Below the pieces are notes generated by a model. It was not told the origin of the DNA. It ran no database searches and saw only the letters and a program-made list of their open reading frames with translations. From NCBI RefSeq assembly GCF_001549985.1, contig NZ_LROZ01000011.1, positions 59,630 to 123,629 on the forward strand: a DNA stretch of 64,000 nucleotides, written 5' to 3'. Each line of letters begins with the position of its first letter. Position 1 is the stretch's first letter. Made by a program: the position numbers and the translations under genes. Below are positions 61,137 through 64,000 of the stretch, piece by piece. The DNA is from Myroides odoratus. Its GTDB lineage: Bacteria > Bacteroidota > Bacteroidia > Flavobacteriales > Flavobacteriaceae.

Positions 61137-63050
61137 CTATTTGAGGATTACAAACTCACTACGTCTGTTGATTGCGTGCTCTTCTTCTGTACAGTTCGCT
61201 TTACAATCAATCTTCGGTACACTTGGTCCGTAACCTTGTGACTCTAAACGGTAAGCTTCAATGCCTTTTGACAACACATATTGAACCGTCGTTTTCGCGC
61301 GATTCTCTGATAACTTCTGGTTGTACGTCGCACTTCCGCGGTTATCCGTATGAGAACCTACCTTGATGCGCATCTGTGGATTGCGCTTCATTACTTTCAC
61401 CAACTTATCCAACTCGATAGAACCTTGTTGGGTAATGTTGAAACGGTCAAACTCGAAGTAAACATCACCTAAGATAATCTCGTCTTTAGTCACAATTACC
61501 TCGATCGGACGCAAGCCTACATTAACTAACTGACGACCTCCCTTGCGGTTCAAAGGTACTTCTACAGCCTTCCCTTCAAAGTCATCCATGTCAACTTGTA
61601 AGTGGTAAAATTTCCCACAATCTACAACATATTCCACAATACCGCGTTGATCCGTAAACTTCGTCTCAATCAAGTTCTTGCGATCGTCATAGATATCCAC
61701 ACGAGCTCCTGTTAAGATCTTTCCGGTGTCTTTGTGTGTTACTGTCACATACATCTCCGTATTACAAACTGGTTTCGCTTTATAGATATCATCGCGTCCA
61801 ATGCGGTTCGTGGAGAAGAAACCGATGTCTTTTCCTGGGTAGAAAGAAAAAGCAAAATCATCTTTCGCTGTATTAATCGGTGCTCCTAAGTTCTTCGGCT
61901 CTGCCTGTGGAATAGCTAAATCTACTACGTAAACATCTAAACCACCAAAACCTTTGCGGGAATCAGATGCAAAATACAACTTCCCATCCTCTGAAATAAA
62001 TGGAAACGATTCGCGACCTTCGGTATTGATCTGGCTTCCCATATTCACCGGTGTACCATAGTTACCGTCCTCATCAATATCTACTTTCCAGATATCCGTG
62101 CTTCCCATCGTGCCTGGCATATCAGATGAAAAGTACAATGTACGACCATCTTTGCTCACACTTGGGTTACTTACTGAGTAATCGCTACCGTTGAAAGGAA
62201 CTGGTTCAAAATCCGTCCATTTACCCTTCTTCTTGGTCGCTCTAAAAACGCTAACCTTACCTAGCTTCACGAGTTTAGCCTTGTTCTTGGTGTACTTCCC
62301 TGCACGGAAACTCTCCGTAGCAAAGTACATCGTGTGACCATCGCCAGTTACTGTTGCAGGACCATCGTGATACTTCGTGTTCAACTCTGAAACTGGCTCT
62401 ACATCATACAACGGGTCATCTGCATTTTTATACTTCGCTTGAAAGATATCCAAGTACCCTTGGTTATCCCATCCGTATTTTTTCTTAGACTTGTTGCCCT
62501 TGCGCGTAGATGCAAAATAAAGTGTATCACCTACCGTTAAAAAAGCTCCGAAATCATTTCCCTGACGGTCATTGATCCCCGATTCCTCAAAGGTAAACAA
62601 CTCCTCTTGCGCGCGTAAACGAGGAATGTAATCTGGCTCACGCATAAAAGCAATCGCACGTTGATCCTCCGGGTTGCGCTCTGCGAATTTACGCATCGCA
62701 GCATTAGAAGAATCATAACGACCACTTGCCTTAAGCATCTGAGCATAGCGATAGTAAAGTTCCGAATCTAAACTCGGATCCTTCTCCAAAGCCTTCCCGT
62801 AGTACTTTGCTGCTTCTACTGTATTGAAGATGTTGTAATAACAATCAGCCAATTGTAAATAAATATAATTATCTGTCTTCGCACCGCGAATTAGCTTCTG
62901 GTATACTTTTGCCGCATCTACAAACTCATAGTGCTTGTAGTGATCATCGGCAATCTCTAAGGGAGTTTTGATCGGCTCCTGAGCACTCATACTCTGAGTA
63001 GCTAAGAATCCGCCCAATAACAGCGCTAAATAAACCTTTCTTATTTTCAT
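61137..63050 (-). CDS. OmpA-family PorE-like outer-membrane protein
   Basis: A 637-residue protein with signal peptide (about residues 1-23, ending SMSAQ), TPR-like helices (about 30-140), WD40-like PD40 repeats (about 150-405, for example TLYFSSDMPGT and KLYFASDSRKGFGGLD), a carboxypeptidase-regulatory-like fold (about 430-515) and a C-terminal OmpA peptidoglycan-binding domain (about 525-637, SHTDNRGSATYNQKLSENRA). This order is that of PorE in Porphyromonas, a T9SS protein that binds peptidoglycan. It lies 18 bases after the PorP/SprF gene. Several paralogues usually exist, so it may serve a specific adhesin rather than core T9SS. Confidence 0.85.
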   Translation of the reverse strand: MKIRKVYLALLLGGFLATQSMSAQEPIKTPLEIADDHYKHYEFVDAAKVYQKLIRGAKTDNYIYLQLADCYYNIFNTVEAAKYYGKALEKDPSLDSELYYRYAQMLKASGRYDSSNAAMRKFAERNPEDQRAIAFMREPDYIPRLRAQEELFTFEESGINDRQGNDFGAFLTVGDTLYFASTRKGNKSKKKYGWDNQGYLDIFQAKYKNADDPLYDVEPVSELNTKYHDGPATVTGDGHTMYFATESFRAGKYTKNKAKLVKLGKVSVFRATKKKGKWTDFEPVPFNGSDYSVSNPSVSKDGRTLYFSSDMPGTMGSTDIWKVDIDEDGNYGTPVNMGSQINTEGRESFPFISEDGKLYFASDSRKGFGGLDVYVVDLAIPQAEPKNLGAPINTAKDDFAFSFYPGKDIGFFSTNRIGRDDIYKAKPVCNTEMYVTVTHKDTGKILTGARVDIYDDRKNLIETKFTDQRGIVEYVVDCGKFYHLQVDMDDFEGKAVEVPLNRKGGRQLVNVGLRPIEVIVTKDEIILGDVYFEFDRFNITQQGSIELDKLVKVMKRNPQMRIKVGSHTDNRGSATYNQKLSENRAKTTVQYVLSKGIEAYRLESQGYGPSVPKIDCKANCTEEEHAINRRSEFVILK

Positions 63051-63068
63051 TGTATTCTTTTTATGCTA

Positions 63069-63995
63069 TTAGAAATAACGAGATGAACTTGACACTTTCT
63101 TAGACAAGAAGATATCATAAAGCACCATAAACTCATGAGAGCCTTTAGCCACTTTGTTGATATCAGAGGTGATGTAATCATACGCATAACCCACGCGCAA
63201 TTGTGGAGTAACACGGTAGTTGATCATACCCCCAACAGCATCTTCTAATCGGTAACTAACCCCTGCCTCAATCTTGTTCAAATACATCACGTTCATGTTC
63301 AAGTCAAAAGAAACGGGTGAGTTCAACGCGTATTTGATCATGGTCGAAGGTTTCAACTTCCAATCTTGATCCAAATCAAAGACATAACCCCCATTCAAAT
63401 ACATGTGAATCTCGCGTTGTCCAAAGTTCTTCCCATCGTAGTTCAAATAGTATTCTTTTATCATATTGGGTACTCCTAAACCGATAAAGTATTTATCCGT
63501 ATAGTAGTACGCTCCAATACCTGCGTTGAAAAGCGTAGACTTGCTATCCTCTCCAAATGCAGGGTCATTGGGATCAATGGTATAACCATCTCCAATATCA
63601 GAAAACAAATTAGAACTGTGAAACGTAGCTCCTGCTTTGATACCCAAGGCTAATTTATGAACGCCACCTAACTCCAAAGTATAAGAAAAATCTCCGTAAA
63701 TATTGTTCTCCGTAACAGGACCTATGCGGTCATTGATAAAAGACAATCCAACACCAACTTTCTTACCTACACGACTGTTGATGAAAAAAGTCCCCGTTTC
63801 AGGTGCTCCATCAAAACCAGCCCATTGTTTGCGATACAAAGCTCCCATAGAAACAGCATCCTTAGATCCCGCATAAGCCGGATTCACAACACTCATATTA
63901 TACATATACTGCGTGTATTGTGGATTCTGTTGGGCTTGCACTTCTAGGCAACTAAGTAAACTCAGCACTCCTAATGTTAAATATATTTTCTTCAT
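63069..63995 (-). CDS. Type IX secretion membrane protein, PorP/SprF family
   Basis: A 308-residue outer-membrane barrel with a signal peptide (about residues 1-21, ending EVQAQ) and the family's starting block QNPQYTQYMYNMSVVNPAYAGSKDAVSMGALYRKQWAGF. The remaining length alternates short beta strands and it ends SSSRYF. PorP/SprF proteins interact with type B CTD cargo such as SprB. It is coupled with the PorE-like gene downstream. Only 5 bases precede its ATG in this window, so any promoter or upstream adhesin gene lies outside. Confidence 0.9.
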   Translation of the reverse strand: MKKIYLTLGVLSLLSCLEVQAQQNPQYTQYMYNMSVVNPAYAGSKDAVSMGALYRKQWAGFDGAPETGTFFINSRVGKKVGVGLSFINDRIGPVTENNIYGDFSYTLELGGVHKLALGIKAGATFHSSNLFSDIGDGYTIDPNDPAFGEDSKSTLFNAGIGAYYYTDKYFIGLGVPNMIKEYYLNYDGKNFGQREIHMYLNGGYVFDLDQDWKLKPSTMIKYALNSPVSFDLNMNVMYLNKIEAGVSYRLEDAVGGMINYRVTPQLRVGYAYDYITSDINKVAKGSHEFMVLYDIFLSKKVSSSSRYF

Positions 63996-64000
63996 ATACG

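Overview
This 64 kb window is chromosomal DNA from a member of the Bacteroidota, almost certainly the family Flavobacteriaceae. A Myroides-like genome would fit, but the genus is a guess. The reasons are low GC content, gliding and type IX secretion (T9SS) genes (porZ, gldH, porW/sprE, a PorP/SprF-type gene with an OmpA partner), Bacteroidota-only families (PCMD lipoproteins, DUF5689, DUF5687, an HU/SPOR fusion), and -7 promoter elements of the Bacteroidota form TAnnTTTG. No rRNA, tRNA, CRISPR array, insertion sequence or phage was seen. Most transcription units end in a clear hairpin with a T run, and many of these serve two convergent genes.

Layout. 1-2.5 kb: start of recO and porZ. 2.8-8.6 kb: the most accessory-looking part, a tandemly duplicated pair (PCMD surface lipoprotein plus outer-membrane beta-barrel) followed by an AT-rich MACPF pore-forming-type lipoprotein. 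8.6-12.2 kb: an NPP-type phosphodiesterase, an NAD(P)-binding epimerase-like protein and a 3-oxoacid CoA-transferase. 12.3-17.7 kb: a PSP1 (RicT-like)/gldH/PBP1A operon and a divergent MTA/SAH nucleosidase. 17.8-29.3 kb: two paralogous copies of a module made of a secreted endonuclease/exonuclease/phosphatase (EEP) protein, a divergent TonB-dependent receptor and a DUF5689 lipoprotein. 29.5-38.4 kb: one long minus-strand run, porW/sprE, bactofilin, atpZ-like, DUF6168-like and atpBEFHAG, without atpD or atpC. 38.8-44.4 kb: an ABC exporter pair, a small orphan protein, a dihaem cytochrome c, TerC and GpsA. 44.6-46.6 kb: yicC-gmk-nadD. 46.6-47.2 kb: a gene-free stretch with an inverted heptamer repeat and a possible small RNA. 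47.2-50.4 kb: trhO, trhP, ferredoxin and an ArsC-like gene. 50.5-59.6 kb: kup, recA, plsC, trpS, dprA, an HU/SPOR protein, a thioesterase and an S1/P1 nuclease. 59.6-64 kb: a Ser/Tyr-rich repeat protein and an OmpA/PorP pair cut at the window edge.

How the genes fit together. Several products act at the cell surface: T9SS parts (PorZ, PorW, a PorE-like OmpA protein, PorP/SprF), GldH, and lipoproteins whose acidic residues just after the lipid-bearing Cys look like the Bacteroidota surface-export signal. A second theme is nucleic-acid and phosphate scavenging: two EEP enzymes beside TonB receptors, an S1/P1 nuclease and an NPP phosphodiesterase. The points most worth a second look are the MACPF gene beside duplicated beta-barrels (possible contact-independent toxin with self-protecting receptor variants), the duplicated EEP/TonB/DUF5689 module, and the two tRNA-U34 hydroxylation enzymes TrhO and TrhP, which sit in one operon with a ferredoxin and share a homologous C-terminal domain.
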